DNA of 64,000 bases from Ruegeria arenilitoris (GCF_013035425.1 NZ_WQHX01000008.1:215701-279700), one strand, 5' to 3'. Shown: positions 1 to 9,920, numbered from the stretch's first letter. Notes: generated by a model from the sequence alone, not told the origin. Translations and numbers: made by a program.

Positions 1-1
1 C

Positions 2-361
2 CTGATGGCTGCAATCGAACGGGGAGAGGGTGCGTCGGATGCGGTCGTGCAGGGTTGGCTTGCAAAGGCGCTGAACGCTCCTCGTGGTCCGCAGTGGGTT
101 TGCAACAACTGCCATGACATTCAGCCAGAGTGGGGACCTGTTTGTCAAAACTGCAACAGCTTTGACACGCTCAGCTGGCAAACTCCGCAAACGCCAGAAA
201 TTGCCACAGCGACAGGTGTTCACATGTTGCCCCTAATCGTTGGGGCGATTGAGGACCAGCCTGAACCGGAGCCTGAGGAAGCGCGCGAGGATGACGAACC
301 CGAGGTCGATGAGGTGATTGAAGCGAATGCTGAGCTGGTTGAGGCCGAGAAGCAGTCCTGA
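2..361 (+). CDS. HemY-like heme biosynthesis protein, C-terminal part only
   Basis: The reading frame is open to the window edge, so the true start lies upstream and only about 119 residues are seen. The visible part has a zinc-ribbon-like CxxC-x10-CxxC pattern (WVCNNC...VCQNC, followed by FDTLSW), which I associate with the C-terminal extension of Rhodobacterales HemY-type TPR proteins. After it comes a long acidic tail rich in Glu, Asp and Pro. HemY-type proteins are inner-membrane TPR proteins linked to heme synthesis. The membrane and TPR parts are outside the window, so the family call rests on the ribbon and tail alone. Confidence 0.6.
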   Translation: MMAAIERGEGASDAVVQGWLAKALNAPRGPQWVCNNCHDIQPEWGPVCQNCNSFDTLSWQTPQTPEIATATGVHMLPLIVGAIEDQPEPEPEEAREDDEPEVDEVIEANAELVEAEKQS

Positions 362-827
362 CCTGTGCTAATGTTTTGACGAACCAGCTTGCATAACGCT
401 GCGTGGCCGGCGAGTTTCTTTCGCTTCACTCATTGCTTTGGTGAATCTACCTGACCGAGACTTTTTGAAATGGTTGGGGCGCCAATCGAACGAGAATAGC
501 AAACGGGTCCGCAGAAACGAGGCAAGGCATATTCAGATCTTATTCTGTAAATACTAGATCGCTGCGGTTAACTGCTTCGGCTACGAAATACAAACTGCAA
601 AACAAAACATTCTCGTTCTGTATTTTCTTTAATTTTTGAGTGAAGTGAAAGCGGAGAAGCTCTTTTCGGCTTTCTGAAACGCGCTGCGATCGCAGCAGTT
701 CCGTCATAGTGACAACCAGGTTCGGGATCGCTCGCGAAGCCGTAAGTCCGCCACACAATGACGGTGCCCAATTGTCGCATTCAAATCTGTTTGTTAACGT
801 CCCTCACTAAGGGGGGTGTAAGCCCGT
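362..827. other. Intergenic region upstream of coxC
   Basis: No convincing gene is visible in these 466 bases; short open frames on the minus strand lack family resemblance. The stretch contains a perfect 14-bp palindrome, GCTGCGATCGCAGC, at 683-696. The coxC ribosome-binding site (AAGGGGGGTG) is at its end. The promoter of the cox cluster is expected here, but I see no box that I can name. Confidence 0.5.
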
Positions 828-1928
828 ATGTTGGACTACTCACATAACGCCATTTTGGTGGTGGCGTCGCTTGGCGTTGCATTGATGGCCGGGTTCACTG
901 GGCTGTATTTGACGCATGGCGCGAACAGGCTGGACAGCCAAAGGCGCAAGTTTGTCGTCGCGCTGGCTGCGGTCATCCTGGGCGGTGGTATCTGGTCCAT
1001 GCATTTCGTTGCGATGCTAGGTCTGCAATTACCAATCTTGTTTTACTACGACGCGCTTGTCACACTGATTTCGGCGTTGGTTGCCATTCTGATGGTTGGC
1101 CTCGCACTTTTGCTGCTTCATTTTCGGCGGCGCACGATGCAAACAATCGTTGGCGCGGGTGTCATTGTCGGCATGGGGATCGTCGTGATGCATTACGTCG
1201 GCATGGCCGGAATGCAACTGTGTCGTCCGGTCTACAGTATTTGGGATGTTGCAATCTCGACTGTCGCGTCGGTCGTCCTGTCTGTGCTGGCGATATGGGT
1301 TGCTTATGATAACCGCACACAGCGCAATATTTTGCTGGGGACCGTTTGTTTCGGGGTCGCGGTTTTCACCATGCATTTTGTTGCAACTGGATTGACTGAT
1401 TTTGTCGTCAGTGACGATCCCAGCGGCGCCGGACCAGAGTTAAATAATCAGGTCCTGGCGATGGGAGTCACGGTTTCAGTATTCTTAATTTGCTCGGCAT
1501 TTTTGTTAACCGGCATCACCTTCATTGGCCCAAGCCAGGAGGCTGAACCCGCCGGAGACTCCGAGCCTGCGCATGAGCCAGAATTATCGGTTTTGCGCGC
1601 GGGCGTTCCGTTCGAGCGGGAGGGTCAGACTTTCTTTGCTGAACCCTCCCGTATCGCCGCAATTCGCGCCGAAGGCCACTACACCATCCTTTACATGGAT
1701 TCTGAAAAATTATTTTGTCCGTGGTCAATTACTGAGGCTGAAACACGCCTTTTATCGGACGGCTTTCTGCGGGCGCATCGCAGCTATTTGGTTAATCCAA
1801 AACATGTGTCGTGTTTCGAGCGTCACAAGGACAACGGAACCTGTTATTTTGACGGTGTCGAGGTGTTGACAAAGGTTCCAGTGAGTCGCTCACGCCTAGC
1901 GGATATTCGCAGCGCGTTGGGATTGTGA
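828..1928 (+). CDS. coxC: MHYT-LytTR membrane regulator, CoxC-like
   Basis: Predicted inner-membrane sensor and DNA-binding protein of 366 residues. The N-terminal half has seven or so hydrophobic helices with three MHYT-type motifs (MHF at 58, MHYVGM at 121, MHF at 182). MHYT domains are thought to bind copper and sense a diatomic gas or redox state. Residues from about 262 to the end form a LytTR DNA-binding domain (GHYTILY, FLRAHRSYLVN). This exact architecture is known from CoxC and CoxH in the CO dehydrogenase cluster of Oligotropha carboxidovorans. The gene sits directly upstream of coxMSL on the same strand. The ATG has a strong purine-rich ribosome-binding site 8 bases upstream. Function as a CO-responsive regulator is inferred from context. 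Confidence 0.75.
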   Translation: MLDYSHNAILVVASLGVALMAGFTGLYLTHGANRLDSQRRKFVVALAAVILGGGIWSMHFVAMLGLQLPILFYYDALVTLISALVAILMVGLALLLLHFRRRTMQTIVGAGVIVGMGIVVMHYVGMAGMQLCRPVYSIWDVAISTVASVVLSVLAIWVAYDNRTQRNILLGTVCFGVAVFTMHFVATGLTDFVVSDDPSGAGPELNNQVLAMGVTVSVFLICSAFLLTGITFIGPSQEAEPAGDSEPAHEPELSVLRAGVPFEREGQTFFAEPSRIAAIRAEGHYTILYMDSEKLFCPWSITEAETRLLSDGFLRAHRSYLVNPKHVSCFERHKDNGTCYFDGVEVLTKVPVSRSRLADIRSALGL

Positions 1929-2066
1929 TCGCAACTCGTGCAGCCCATTCGCATTTCGTGAAACAGACGGCGTCCCCTGTTCTCGTGTGCTGGAACGTAT
2001 AAGCCATTAAGCTTTTTCCTTACTCTAGGGAGTTTAAGGCGTTTTGCCGTACCCAGGGAGGAAAAC

Positions 2067-2900
2067 ATGATACCAGCCGGTTTTGAGTACCACCGGCCAG
2101 GCGACATTGCCTCGGCTATTGGCATTCTACAGGAACACGGAGACGAAGCTCGCGTCATAGCTGGCGGGCACAGCCTTATTCCGATGATGAAACTGCGAAT
2201 GGCAGAAATGGGCCATCTCGTTGATCTTCAGGCGATCGACGAACTCAAAGGGATAGAAGTGGGTGCCGAGTCAGTTACGCTTGGCGCGATGGTAACCCAG
2301 CATGAGTTGATAACTCATGAAGGTCTGGCATCCGCCATTCCATTGATACGCGATGCCGCGCTCCAGATCGCGGACCCTCAGGTGCGCTACATGGGAACGG
2401 TTGGTGGAAACGTAGCCAACGGTGATCCGGGCAACGACATGCCGGGATTGATGCAGTGTTTGGACGCAACGTTTGAACTCAAGGGCCCCGACGGAACACG
2501 TAACGTAGCAGCGCGTGACTTTTACGAAGCTGCATATTTTACCGCGCGCGAGGACGAGGAAATTCTGACGCGTATTTCGATTCCTATACCGGGCGCAGGT
2601 GTCGGCCAAGCCTACGAAAAGCAGAAGCGCAAGATTGGAGATTATGCCACAGCTGCGGCGGCGGTCTTGGTCGGTAATGGCAAAGCCTCGGTCGCCATGA
2701 CCAATTTGTCCGACACTCCGATCTGGTCTGCAGAAGCCAGCAACGCACTTGCCGGGGGCGACGTCGACGGTAGCGTCAGCGCGATGCTCGATGCAATTGA
2801 CCCTGTCGCCGACAACCGCGGACCTGTGGATTTCAAAAAACACGTAGCTGCTGTGATGTTGCGCCGCGCCATTGGCCGGGCGCAAACCCGCGCGGGCTGA
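2067..2900 (+). CDS. coxM: CO dehydrogenase medium subunit (FAD)
   Basis: The FAD-binding subunit of aerobic carbon monoxide dehydrogenase, 277 residues, close to the family's usual 280-290. The two flavin-contact motifs of this family are present at the canonical positions: AGGHS at 32-36 and TVGGN at 111-115. It receives electrons from the CoxS iron-sulfur clusters and passes them toward the quinone pool at the inner face of the membrane. It starts with ATG behind GGGAGGAAAAC and is followed after 14 bases by coxS. The 138-base gap after coxC may hold a separate promoter for the structural genes. Confidence 0.95.
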   Translation: MIPAGFEYHRPGDIASAIGILQEHGDEARVIAGGHSLIPMMKLRMAEMGHLVDLQAIDELKGIEVGAESVTLGAMVTQHELITHEGLASAIPLIRDAALQIADPQVRYMGTVGGNVANGDPGNDMPGLMQCLDATFELKGPDGTRNVAARDFYEAAYFTAREDEEILTRISIPIPGAGVGQAYEKQKRKIGDYATAAAAVLVGNGKASVAMTNLSDTPIWSAEASNALAGGDVDGSVSAMLDAIDPVADNRGPVDFKKHVAAVMLRRAIGRAQTRAG

Positions 2901-2914
2901 GGGGAGTTAAACTA

Positions 2915-3409
2915 ATGTCGAAAATGCACGTCAAACTTACAGTAAACGGCAAGCAGGTCGAAGGTCTGGCCGAGCCGCGTACGCTTTTGATTCATTTCCT
3001 ACGAGAAGATCTAAAAATTACTGGTCCGCACATTGGCTGCGAAACCAGCCATTGTGGTGCTTGCACCGTAGATATTGACGGGAAGTCGGTGAAATCCTGC
3101 ACAACCTTTGTTGCTCAGGTAAACGGAGCTGACGTCACAACCGTCGAAGGGCTGACCAACGACGACGGTAGCTTAGGCGTCCTTCAAGAGATGTTCCGTG
3201 AACATCACGGGCTGCAATGCGGATTCTGCACACCGGGCATGATCACCCGTGCGCATCGCCTGCTGCAGGAAAACCCGAACCCGACAGAAGAGGAAATCCG
3301 TTTTGGGATGGCTGGTAACCTCTGCCGCTGCACCGGTTACCAGAACATCGTAAAGGCCATCTCGGCTTCCGCCGACATGCTTAATGCTCAGAAGGAGGCC
3401 GCGGAATGA
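2915..3409 (+). CDS. coxS: CO dehydrogenase small subunit ([2Fe-2S])
   Basis: The iron-sulfur subunit of CO dehydrogenase, 164 residues. All eight cluster ligands are visible: a plant-type cluster with Cys42, Cys47, Cys50 and Cys62, and a second cluster with Cys102, Cys105, Cys137 and Cys139 (CGFC and CRC). It relays electrons from the Mo/Cu site of CoxL to FAD in CoxM. Its stop codon overlaps the coxL start (ATGA), so the two are translationally coupled. Confidence 0.96.
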   Translation: MSKMHVKLTVNGKQVEGLAEPRTLLIHFLREDLKITGPHIGCETSHCGACTVDIDGKSVKSCTTFVAQVNGADVTTVEGLTNDDGSLGVLQEMFREHHGLQCGFCTPGMITRAHRLLQENPNPTEEEIRFGMAGNLCRCTGYQNIVKAISASADMLNAQKEAAE

Positions 3410-5823
3410 ACGACCAGACAATGACACCCGAAGAACGCGCCGCCAATCTCAAAGGAATGGGCAGTTCGCGCAAACGCGTGGAGGACGTGCGATTCACTCA
3501 AGGCAAAGGCAATTATGTCGATGACATCAAGTTGGACGGAATGCTGTTTGGCGACTTTGTGCGCTCTCCTTACGCACATGCCCGTGTCGTCAGCGTAAAC
3601 AAGGATGCAGCGCTTGCTCTACCAGGCGTAATTGCAGTGCTGACCGCCGAGGACCTGTCGCCGCTGGGTCTCCATTGGATGCCGACTTTGGCAGGTGACA
3701 AACAGATGGTACTGGCCGATGGAAAGGTTCTGTTCCAAGGTCAAGAAGTCGCCTATGTCGTCGCCGAGGACCGCTATATTGCTGCAGACGCTGCAGAACT
3801 GGTTGAGGTTGAGTACGAAGAACTGCCAGTTCTGACCGATCCGTTCGAAGCGTTGAAGTCCGACGTTGTCCTGCGTGAAGACCTTGAGGGTCAGACCGAA
3901 GGAGCCCACGGGCCCAGAAAGCACCACAATCATATCTTCACCTGGGAACAAGGCGACAAGGACGCGACCGAGTCCGTTCTGGCAGAAGCCGACGTGGTAG
4001 CCGAAGAGATGGTGTATTACCACAGAACACATCCTTGCCCGCTGGAAACCTGTGGCTGTGTAGCGTCGATGGACAAAGTGACCGGCAAATTGACGCTTTA
4101 CGGTACGTTCCAGGCTCCGCATGCAATCAGGACGGTCGTTTCACTGATATCTGGCCTTGCCGAACACAACATCCGCGTTATTAGCCCTGATATAGGTGGC
4201 GGTTTTGGCAACAAGGTTGGTGCCTATGCGGGTTACGTTTGTTCAGTAGTCGCATCTATTGTCACGGGAAAACCCGTTAAATGGGTCGAGGACCGGATGG
4301 AAAACCTGATGTCCACCGCATTCGCACGCGATTACTGGATGCAGGGCAAGATCGCTGCCACGAAAGAGGGTAAGATCACAGGCCTCTGGTGCCATACGAC
4401 GGCGGACCATGGAGGATTTGACGCCTGCGCTGATCCAACCAAATTTCCTGCTGGGTTCATGAACATCTGTACTGGATCCTATGATATTCCGACGGCATAT
4501 CTGGCGGTAGATGGTGTTTATACTAACAAGGCACCCGGTGGCGTAGCGTATCGTTGCTCTTTCCGCGTGACCGAGGCCGCATACTTCATCGAGCGCATGA
4601 TCGAGGTTTTGGCCATCAAGCTAAACATGGATGCAGCCGAGTTGCGCCGGATCAATTTCATTAAGGCCGATCAGTTTCCGTATCAATCTGCGCTGGGCTG
4701 GGAATACGACTCGGGCGATTACCATACCGCTTGGGACAAGGCGTTGGAGGCCGTCGACTACAACGGCCTACGGGCTGAACAGGCACAGCGGATTGAGGAT
4801 TTCAAAGCTGGCAAGACCCGCAAACTGCTTGGGATTGGGCTAACGCACTTCACAGAAATCGTTGGCGCAGGTCCGGTGAAGAATTGCGACATCCTAGGAC
4901 TGGGTATGTTCGATTCCTGCGAAATTCGCATCCACCCAACTGGATCCGCCATCGCACGGCTTGGGACGATTAGCCAGGGTCAGGGCCATGCCACGACTTT
5001 TGCCCAGATTATTGCCAGTGAGATCGGCCTTCCAGCCGATGACATCACGCTTGAAGAAGGCGACACTGATACGGCACCCTACGGGCTTGGGACGTACGGT
5101 TCCCGGTCGACCCCGGTAGCGGGAGCGGCAACGGCAATGGCCGCTCGCAAAATCCGGGCCAAGGCGCAGATGATCGCCGCCTATCTGCTGGAAGTTCACG
5201 ACGACGATGTCGAGTGGGATGTTGATCGCTTTGCAGTCAAAGGCGCGCCTGAGCGTTTCAAGACGATGAAGGAAATCGCCTTTGCCGCCTACAATCAAGC
5301 CATTCCGGGATTGGAACCTGGTCTTGAGGCGGTCAGTTATTATGACCCGCCGAATATGACATATCCATTTGGTGCCTATATCTGTGTTATGGAAATCGAC
5401 GTAGATACCGGTGAGTGGGAAGTTAGGCAGTTCTATGCGCTTGACGATTGCGGAACCCGGATCAACCCGATGATCATCGAGGGGCAAGTCCACGGTGGCG
5501 TGACCGAGGCGTTGGCCATCGCAATGGGGCAAGAGATTGCTTATGATGAAATGGGCAACGTAAAGACCGGTACGCTTATGGACTTCTTCCTGCCGACAGC
5601 GTGGGAAACACCCAACTACACGACCGATCATACGGTAACACCGTCTCCGCACCATCCAATTGGCGCCAAGGGCGTAGGCGAGAGCCCGAATGTCGGCGGA
5701 GTGCCAGCATTTTCGAATGCTGTGCATGATGCATTCCGCCCATTTGGCCTTGTTCAGAGCCATATGCCGCACGATCATTGGCGCATCTGGAAAATTGCCA
5801 ATGGTCTAGGGATGCACGGCTAA
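3406..5823 (+). CDS. coxL: CO dehydrogenase large subunit, form I (Mo/Cu)
   Basis: The catalytic subunit, 805 residues, binding the molybdopterin cytosine dinucleotide and the CuSMoO2 site that oxidises CO with water to CO2. The form I signature AYRCSFR lies at residues 381-387; Cys384 is the expected copper ligand. The catalytic glutamate region KGVGES is present near the C-terminus, as is the cofactor-binding glycine-rich segment (DIGGGFGNK). Form II homologues have AYRGAGR instead, so true CO oxidation is well supported. The gene follows coxS with a 4-base overlap and is followed by a strong hairpin before coxD. No frameshift or missing motif is seen. Confidence 0.97.
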   Translation: MNDQTMTPEERAANLKGMGSSRKRVEDVRFTQGKGNYVDDIKLDGMLFGDFVRSPYAHARVVSVNKDAALALPGVIAVLTAEDLSPLGLHWMPTLAGDKQMVLADGKVLFQGQEVAYVVAEDRYIAADAAELVEVEYEELPVLTDPFEALKSDVVLREDLEGQTEGAHGPRKHHNHIFTWEQGDKDATESVLAEADVVAEEMVYYHRTHPCPLETCGCVASMDKVTGKLTLYGTFQAPHAIRTVVSLISGLAEHNIRVISPDIGGGFGNKVGAYAGYVCSVVASIVTGKPVKWVEDRMENLMSTAFARDYWMQGKIAATKEGKITGLWCHTTADHGGFDACADPTKFPAGFMNICTGSYDIPTAYLAVDGVYTNKAPGGVAYRCSFRVTEAAYFIERMIEVLAIKLNMDAAELRRINFIKADQFPYQSALGWEYDSGDYHTAWDKALEAVDYNGLRAEQAQRIEDFKAGKTRKLLGIGLTHFTEIVGAGPVKNCDILGLGMFDSCEIRIHPTGSAIARLGTISQGQGHATTFAQIIASEIGLPADDITLEEGDTDTAPYGLGTYGSRSTPVAGAATAMAARKIRAKAQMIAAYLLEVHDDDVEWDVDRFAVKGAPERFKTMKEIAFAAYNQAIPGLEPGLEAVSYYDPPNMTYPFGAYICVMEIDVDTGEWEVRQFYALDDCGTRINPMIIEGQVHGGVTEALAIAMGQEIAYDEMGNVKTGTLMDFFLPTAWETPNYTTDHTVTPSPHHPIGAKGVGESPNVGGVPAFSNAVHDAFRPFGLVQSHMPHDHWRIWKIANGLGMHG

Positions 5824-5831
5824 AAAACTCA

Positions 5832-5862
5832 AGCCGCTGCACTAGAATCCAGTGCAGCGGCT
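5832..5862 (+). promoter_or_regulatory. Perfect 12-bp hairpin between coxL and coxD
   Basis: AGCCGCTGCACT at 5832-5843 and AGTGCAGCGGCT at 5851-5862 are perfect inverted complements around a 7-base loop. No run of T follows; instead the coxD ribosome-binding site (CAGGAGACAGGC) begins within a few bases. It could be an mRNA processing or stability element that protects the coxMSL transcript and lowers coxDEFG expression, or a weak terminator. The structure is seen; the role is inferred. Confidence 0.7.
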
Positions 5863-5877
5863 GTTCAGGAGACAGGC

Positions 5878-6744
5878 ATGAGCTTGCAAGACATACAGCA
5901 AGGGCTCGCGAAAGTGGGTTACGTTGCGGGCGACCGCTTGACGATGGCGCTTCATCTGGCGCAGAAACTCGGCCGCCCCTTGCTGCTGGAAGGTCCAGCC
6001 GGAGTTGGTAAAACCGAAGTCGCCAAAGCACTCGCCGCTAAACTTGATACGAGGTTGATCCGGCTGCAGTGTTACGAAGGTCTCGACGCCAGCCACGCAA
6101 TTTATGAGTGGAATTACCAACGGCAGTTGCTTGCAATTCGCGCCAGCGAGTCGCAAGGCGGAACAAGCGAAGCCCATCTTTTCACAGATGACTTCCTTTT
6201 AAAACGTCCCCTTCTGGAAGCTATCAGCGAGGAGGTGCCCCCAGTTCTTCTGATTGATGAGATTGATCGCGCCGATGAGGAGTTCGAAGCTTACTTACTG
6301 GAAATACTGTCAGATTTCCAGATTACCATACCTGAGCTTGGTACAATCCGAGCCCGTTCAAAACCCATCGTGATACTGACCGCAAACGGAACACGTGACC
6401 TATCGGACGCATTGCGACGCCGCTGTCTGTACAGTTTCATCGACTACCCGTCCCATGAAACCGAAATGGCAATTCTCAAGGCTCAAATGCCAAATATCGA
6501 AGGCTTGCTTGCACGACAAATTGTCGGAGTTGTGCAATCCCTGCGCAAAGAGGATCTTGAGAAGACGCCAGGTGTTGCCGAGATGCTTGATTGGGCAGCC
6601 GCCTTGTCTGGACTGGGGGTAAATGACCTTGCCAAGTCCCGCTCAGAGGTTCAGGCAACGCTTGTTTGCCTGCTTAAAACGGCCGCTGACTTTGATGCTG
6701 CTCCGCCCGAAATTATGGACCAGTTCATTGGAAAGGTCGCTTGA
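5878..6744 (+). CDS. coxD: MoxR-type AAA+ ATPase, CODH maturation factor
   Basis: A 288-residue AAA+ ATPase. Walker A GPAGVGKT is at 39-46 and Walker B LLIDEID at 124-130, with sensor and arginine-finger regions following. CoxD is known to act in inserting sulfur and copper into the CODH active site as a membrane-associated chaperone. It ends in a TGATG overlap with coxE, the usual MoxR/VWA gene pairing, so the two products very likely act as one complex. Confidence 0.93.
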   Translation: MSLQDIQQGLAKVGYVAGDRLTMALHLAQKLGRPLLLEGPAGVGKTEVAKALAAKLDTRLIRLQCYEGLDASHAIYEWNYQRQLLAIRASESQGGTSEAHLFTDDFLLKRPLLEAISEEVPPVLLIDEIDRADEEFEAYLLEILSDFQITIPELGTIRARSKPIVILTANGTRDLSDALRRRCLYSFIDYPSHETEMAILKAQMPNIEGLLARQIVGVVQSLRKEDLEKTPGVAEMLDWAAALSGLGVNDLAKSRSEVQATLVCLLKTAADFDAAPPEIMDQFIGKVA

Positions 6745-7931
6745 TGCCGGTCACGCGCTTCCCTTCCCGAGCTGCAGGTCTGGCGGACAGGATGTCCGGT
6801 TTCATCGGGCATTTGAGAATGAACGGTTTGCGCGTCGGGCCAAAAGAAACCGGAGATGCATTGGCAGCTTTGTCTGCAGTCAATGCTGCGGATGCAGATC
6901 AAGCTCGGCGTGCATTATGCGTTTTGCTTGCAGGAGATTCAGAAGACTGGAACCGCTTTGATGAACTGTTCGACGCTTATTGGTTCAACGCCGGAAAGCA
7001 AAGGACGGGAACGGCAAATACCGCGCATGTTCGGGTGCAGTCTGCAAAACCGATGATCTGGCAGACAGAAAGCCGGGCGGATAAACAAGACGCTGATGGG
7101 CCGGATAGCTCTGCGACTGTTGATCCGGGTGAAGGCGAAGCCGAAGGTATAGATGGTAAGCTGATCGCTACCCGAACCACAAACCTTGCGAGAAGAGATC
7201 TTCGCGAGCTTATGGATGATGAGGCTCTAAAAAGGGCCGAAACAGCTGCGATGTTGATTGCCCGTGCGATCCGTGACCGTCGGTCACGGCGTCGCAAACG
7301 CGCCCTGCGGGGACCGGCGCTGGATATGCGGCGTATTCAACGATCGAGTCTTGCACGTGGCGGTGAGCCAATCGACCTTTACCGCCGTGCGCGCCCACCT
7401 CGCCCTATGCGAATAGTCGCTTTATGCGATGTCAGCGGATCCATGACAGTTTACTCGCGGGTTTTTCTGGCATTCCTCAAAGGACTTGTTGGCAGCGGGA
7501 CAGAAGCGGACGCTTATTTGTTTCACACCCGTCTGATGCGCGTCACAGATGCGCTTCGCGACCACGACACCTTGCGAGCAGCAGGAAGACTGTCGCTGAT
7601 GGCCGAAGGGTTTGGTGGCGGTACGGATATCTCTGGTAGCTTAGAGAGTTTTCTGGGCGGATATGGCGCACGGGCGCTTAATGGGCGGACGGTCGTTTTG
7701 ATCCTTTCGGACGGATACTGCAGTTCCGATCCACGGGCGCTGGGCTCAGTATTGGCTCGCATCCGGCGAAAGGCGCGGCGTATTGTTTGGTTAAATCCGT
7801 TGAAAGGGTGGGAAAACTATGAGCCTGCGGCTGCTGCGATCCAAGCAGCTTTGCCTCATCTGGATGCGCATCTGCCTGCTAATACTCTGGACGCTTTGGC
7901 GGCTTTAGAACCAGAGTTCCAAAAGTTGTGA
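6744..7931 (+). CDS. coxE: VWA-domain protein, CODH maturation factor
   Basis: A 395-residue protein with a C-terminal von Willebrand factor A domain. The metal-ion-dependent adhesion site begins with DVSGS at 229-233 and continues with a GGTD loop near residue 294. The middle region is strongly basic (RRSRRRKRAL). CoxE is the partner of the AAA+ protein CoxD in assembling the copper-containing active site of CO dehydrogenase. I chose the ATG that overlaps the coxD stop (TGATG), preceded by GGAAAGG, rather than the TTG one codon earlier. Confidence 0.9.
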   Translation: MPVTRFPSRAAGLADRMSGFIGHLRMNGLRVGPKETGDALAALSAVNAADADQARRALCVLLAGDSEDWNRFDELFDAYWFNAGKQRTGTANTAHVRVQSAKPMIWQTESRADKQDADGPDSSATVDPGEGEAEGIDGKLIATRTTNLARRDLRELMDDEALKRAETAAMLIARAIRDRRSRRRKRALRGPALDMRRIQRSSLARGGEPIDLYRRARPPRPMRIVALCDVSGSMTVYSRVFLAFLKGLVGSGTEADAYLFHTRLMRVTDALRDHDTLRAAGRLSLMAEGFGGGTDISGSLESFLGGYGARALNGRTVVLILSDGYCSSDPRALGSVLARIRRKARRIVWLNPLKGWENYEPAAAAIQAALPHLDAHLPANTLDALAALEPEFQKL

Positions 7932-7942
7932 AAGGAGACGTA

Positions 7943-8752
7943 ATGCCGGGTTTCGACATATTCGACACAATCGACACGTTACGCTCAAAAGGCGAAAGTT
8001 TCTGCGTTGCCACAGTATTGCGAACCGCGGACGTGACGTCGGCCAAGGCCGGGGCCAAGGCTGCAATAACTGGGACCGGCGAAATACTGGGGCATTTGGG
8101 CGGTGCTTGCGTGCAACGCGCTGTTCGCGCCTCTGCTGTCAAGGCGTTATCCAGCGGCGATCCGCAATTGATCCGCATTAAACCTTCTGACAAGGTGGTT
8201 TCCATGGCGGACCCGGACGGGGTACAGACCTTCAAAAGCGGATGCCCGTCGGGCGGAACTGTCGACTTGCTGGTTGAGCCGTATCAACATGCCCCCAAAT
8301 TGGTGATTTTTGGGGATACGCCAATTGCTTCGGCGCTTCGGGCTCATGCGACACTGGCCGGACTTTGGGTTTGCCTACCCAAAGGGACGGTTGGTGAAGC
8401 CTATTCTGAATTTGACCCAGACGACCTGCCTGCGCTGGGCATCCAGCCTCGTGATTTTGTTGTTGTCGCCTCGCAGGGCAAGGGTGATGCGGTTGCGTTA
8501 AAGTCTGCACTGCAATCACCTGCCAGAAGAGTTTCAATGGTGGCCAGCCGCCGCAAGGCACAGGTCTTGAGTGACAGGTTGATATCACAGGGGATGAACC
8601 CCGCCCGAGTCGAACAATTAAAGGCACCCGCGGGGCTTGATATTCACGCGGTTGATCCGCACGAAATCGCGTTGTCGATTTTGGCTGAGATCATTTTTTG
8701 GCGGAATGTCGACAAATCGGAGGAAGCATCACATGATGAAAAGACGGCTTGA
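7943..8752 (+). CDS. coxF: XdhC/CoxF-family CODH accessory protein
   Basis: A 269-residue protein of the XdhC/CoxI/CoxF family. The N-terminal region (GESFCVATVLRTADVTSAKAG near residues 20-40, then a GGACVQ motif) is the XdhC-type domain, and the C-terminal half resembles a Rossmann-like fold. Members handle the molybdenum cofactor, including its sulfuration, for CO dehydrogenase or xanthine dehydrogenase. A GTG start overlapping the coxE stop is possible, but the ATG at 7943 follows a good AAAGGAGACGTA ribosome-binding site and is preferred. The gene is in the cox operon. Confidence 0.85.
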   Translation: MPGFDIFDTIDTLRSKGESFCVATVLRTADVTSAKAGAKAAITGTGEILGHLGGACVQRAVRASAVKALSSGDPQLIRIKPSDKVVSMADPDGVQTFKSGCPSGGTVDLLVEPYQHAPKLVIFGDTPIASALRAHATLAGLWVCLPKGTVGEAYSEFDPDDLPALGIQPRDFVVVASQGKGDAVALKSALQSPARRVSMVASRRKAQVLSDRLISQGMNPARVEQLKAPAGLDIHAVDPHEIALSILAEIIFWRNVDKSEEASHDEKTA

Positions 8753-8857
8753 ACCGCGGTGTAACCTCCAATTCAAACACCTCGAATTGATGGTGAAAGA
8801 AGCGGCGTAAGAGGCGCTTTGTGTCTACCTAAGATGTTGTTGAGAAAGGAAACCTAA

Positions 8858-9310
8858 ATGGAGCTGACTGACGAAATCCGCATATCCGCGCCGCGGGATG
8901 TGGTATATGCGGCCTTGAACGACCCGGATGTTCTGCGAGAATGTATTCCCGGCTGCGAGGAACTGACACAGGCTGCGCCCGATCAGCTCGAGGCTAAAGT
9001 GGTCCTTAAAATCGGTCCGGTAAAGGCGCGTTTCGCTGGCGAGGTGACCTTGGACACAACTAACGCACCGAACGGCTTCAGCCTGTCAGGCGAGGGCAAG
9101 GGTGGAGCGGCCGGATTTGCCAAGGGTGGCGCGGACGTAACCCTGACCGAGGACGGCGGCGAGACGGTTCTGACTTACACTGCAAAGGTTGATATCGGCG
9201 GAAAGATCGCCCAACTGGGCAGCCGATTGATTGCAGGAACTGCAAAGAAACTATCGGGCAAGTTCTTTACTAAGTTCGGCGAATTGGTATCCGAACAATC
9301 CACAGCTTGA
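8858..9310 (+). CDS. coxG: CoxG-family SRPBCC protein
   Basis: A 150-residue protein of the CoxG (carbon monoxide dehydrogenase subunit G) family with the START/SRPBCC fold. The N-terminus (ISAPRDVVYAALNDPDVLRECIPGCEEL) is characteristic. CoxG is implicated in recruiting CO dehydrogenase to the membrane and in lipoquinone binding. This copy is the short form, without the long C-terminal extension of some homologues. It is separated from coxF by 105 bases and ends just before a terminator hairpin, so it closes the operon. Confidence 0.92.
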   Translation: MELTDEIRISAPRDVVYAALNDPDVLRECIPGCEELTQAAPDQLEAKVVLKIGPVKARFAGEVTLDTTNAPNGFSLSGEGKGGAAGFAKGGADVTLTEDGGETVLTYTAKVDIGGKIAQLGSRLIAGTAKKLSGKFFTKFGELVSEQSTA

Positions 9311-9826
9311 AGCAGCGCAAAAATGAAAGTGGGGGCAAGCTATATTTGCCCCTTTCCTAGTTCGAAGGCGCTGCGCTAAGCGTACGAATTTTCCAAAAAA
9401 ACGACACTGGATTGCGGTGGATCTCCTCAGCACATCGAGTGCGATAAGGCGCTCTTTCATCAAAACACCGAGCCTGCCAGCGATATGATTGTAGCAGCTA
9501 CGCGCACGCAGGGTATCCGTGGCGGCCTGTCCGGATCGAGACAGATGATCTGTTGGCGACAGGCTGGCAAGTACTTCGAGCACCTGGGCAACTTCGGCAG
9601 TCGCAATCCGGTGATAGATATGCCGACCGCTGCGCAACGAAGACGTCAGACCGGCGTTTTCGAGCTTTTTAAGATGCGCGCTCGCTGTCTGCGGGCTGAC
9701 ATCCGCCGCGCATGCCAGTTCCTTGTTTGTAAACGCGCGCCCATCCATCAACTCACACAATATGCGGGAACGGCTGGGATCGGCCAGCGCCGCCCCAAAG
9801 ATATCCAGTCTCGGTTCGATTGCCAT
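9251..9826 (-). CDS. ArsR-family regulator with a likely degraded C-terminus
   Basis: Residues 1-90 are a clear winged helix of the ArsR family (ALADPSRSRILCELMDGRAFTNKELA, then SPQTASAHLKKLENAGL). Residues to about 133 (SCYNHIAGRLGVLMKERL) match the second segment of the longer ArsR subfamily. The remainder to 191 has no resemblance to the family's usual C-terminal half (which normally carries a CLDW-type motif). It runs through the coxG terminator and overlaps the coxG 3' end by 60 bases on the other strand. The simplest reading is that the original C-terminus was deleted or frameshifted and the frame runs on by chance. No effector ligand can be assigned. Confidence 0.6.
   Translation of the reverse strand: MAIEPRLDIFGAALADPSRSRILCELMDGRAFTNKELACAADVSPQTASAHLKKLENAGLTSSLRSGRHIYHRIATAEVAQVLEVLASLSPTDHLSRSGQAATDTLRARSCYNHIAGRLGVLMKERLIALDVLRRSTAIQCRFFGKFVRLAQRLRTRKGANIACPHFHFCAASSCGLFGYQFAELSKELAR
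9332..9352 (+). terminator. Terminator after coxG
   Basis: GGGGCAA (9332-9338) and TTGCCCC (9346-9352) form a 7-bp stem with a 7-base loop, followed by TTTCCT. It lies 22 bases past the coxG stop and inside the 3' part of the convergent ArsR-type frame. Confidence 0.7.
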
Positions 9827-9920
9827 GTCGCCAGACTAGAGGCAGAATGCAAACCGAGCTAGCATGAAAGGTTCGATGACGGGCGAAGTGAGATGCAAAA
9901 GCAGACGTCGACCCAATGGC

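Noticed and set aside
540..780. Short minus-strand reading frames upstream of coxC
   Set aside because: No family resemblance, no good ribosome-binding site, and they overlap each other in different frames.
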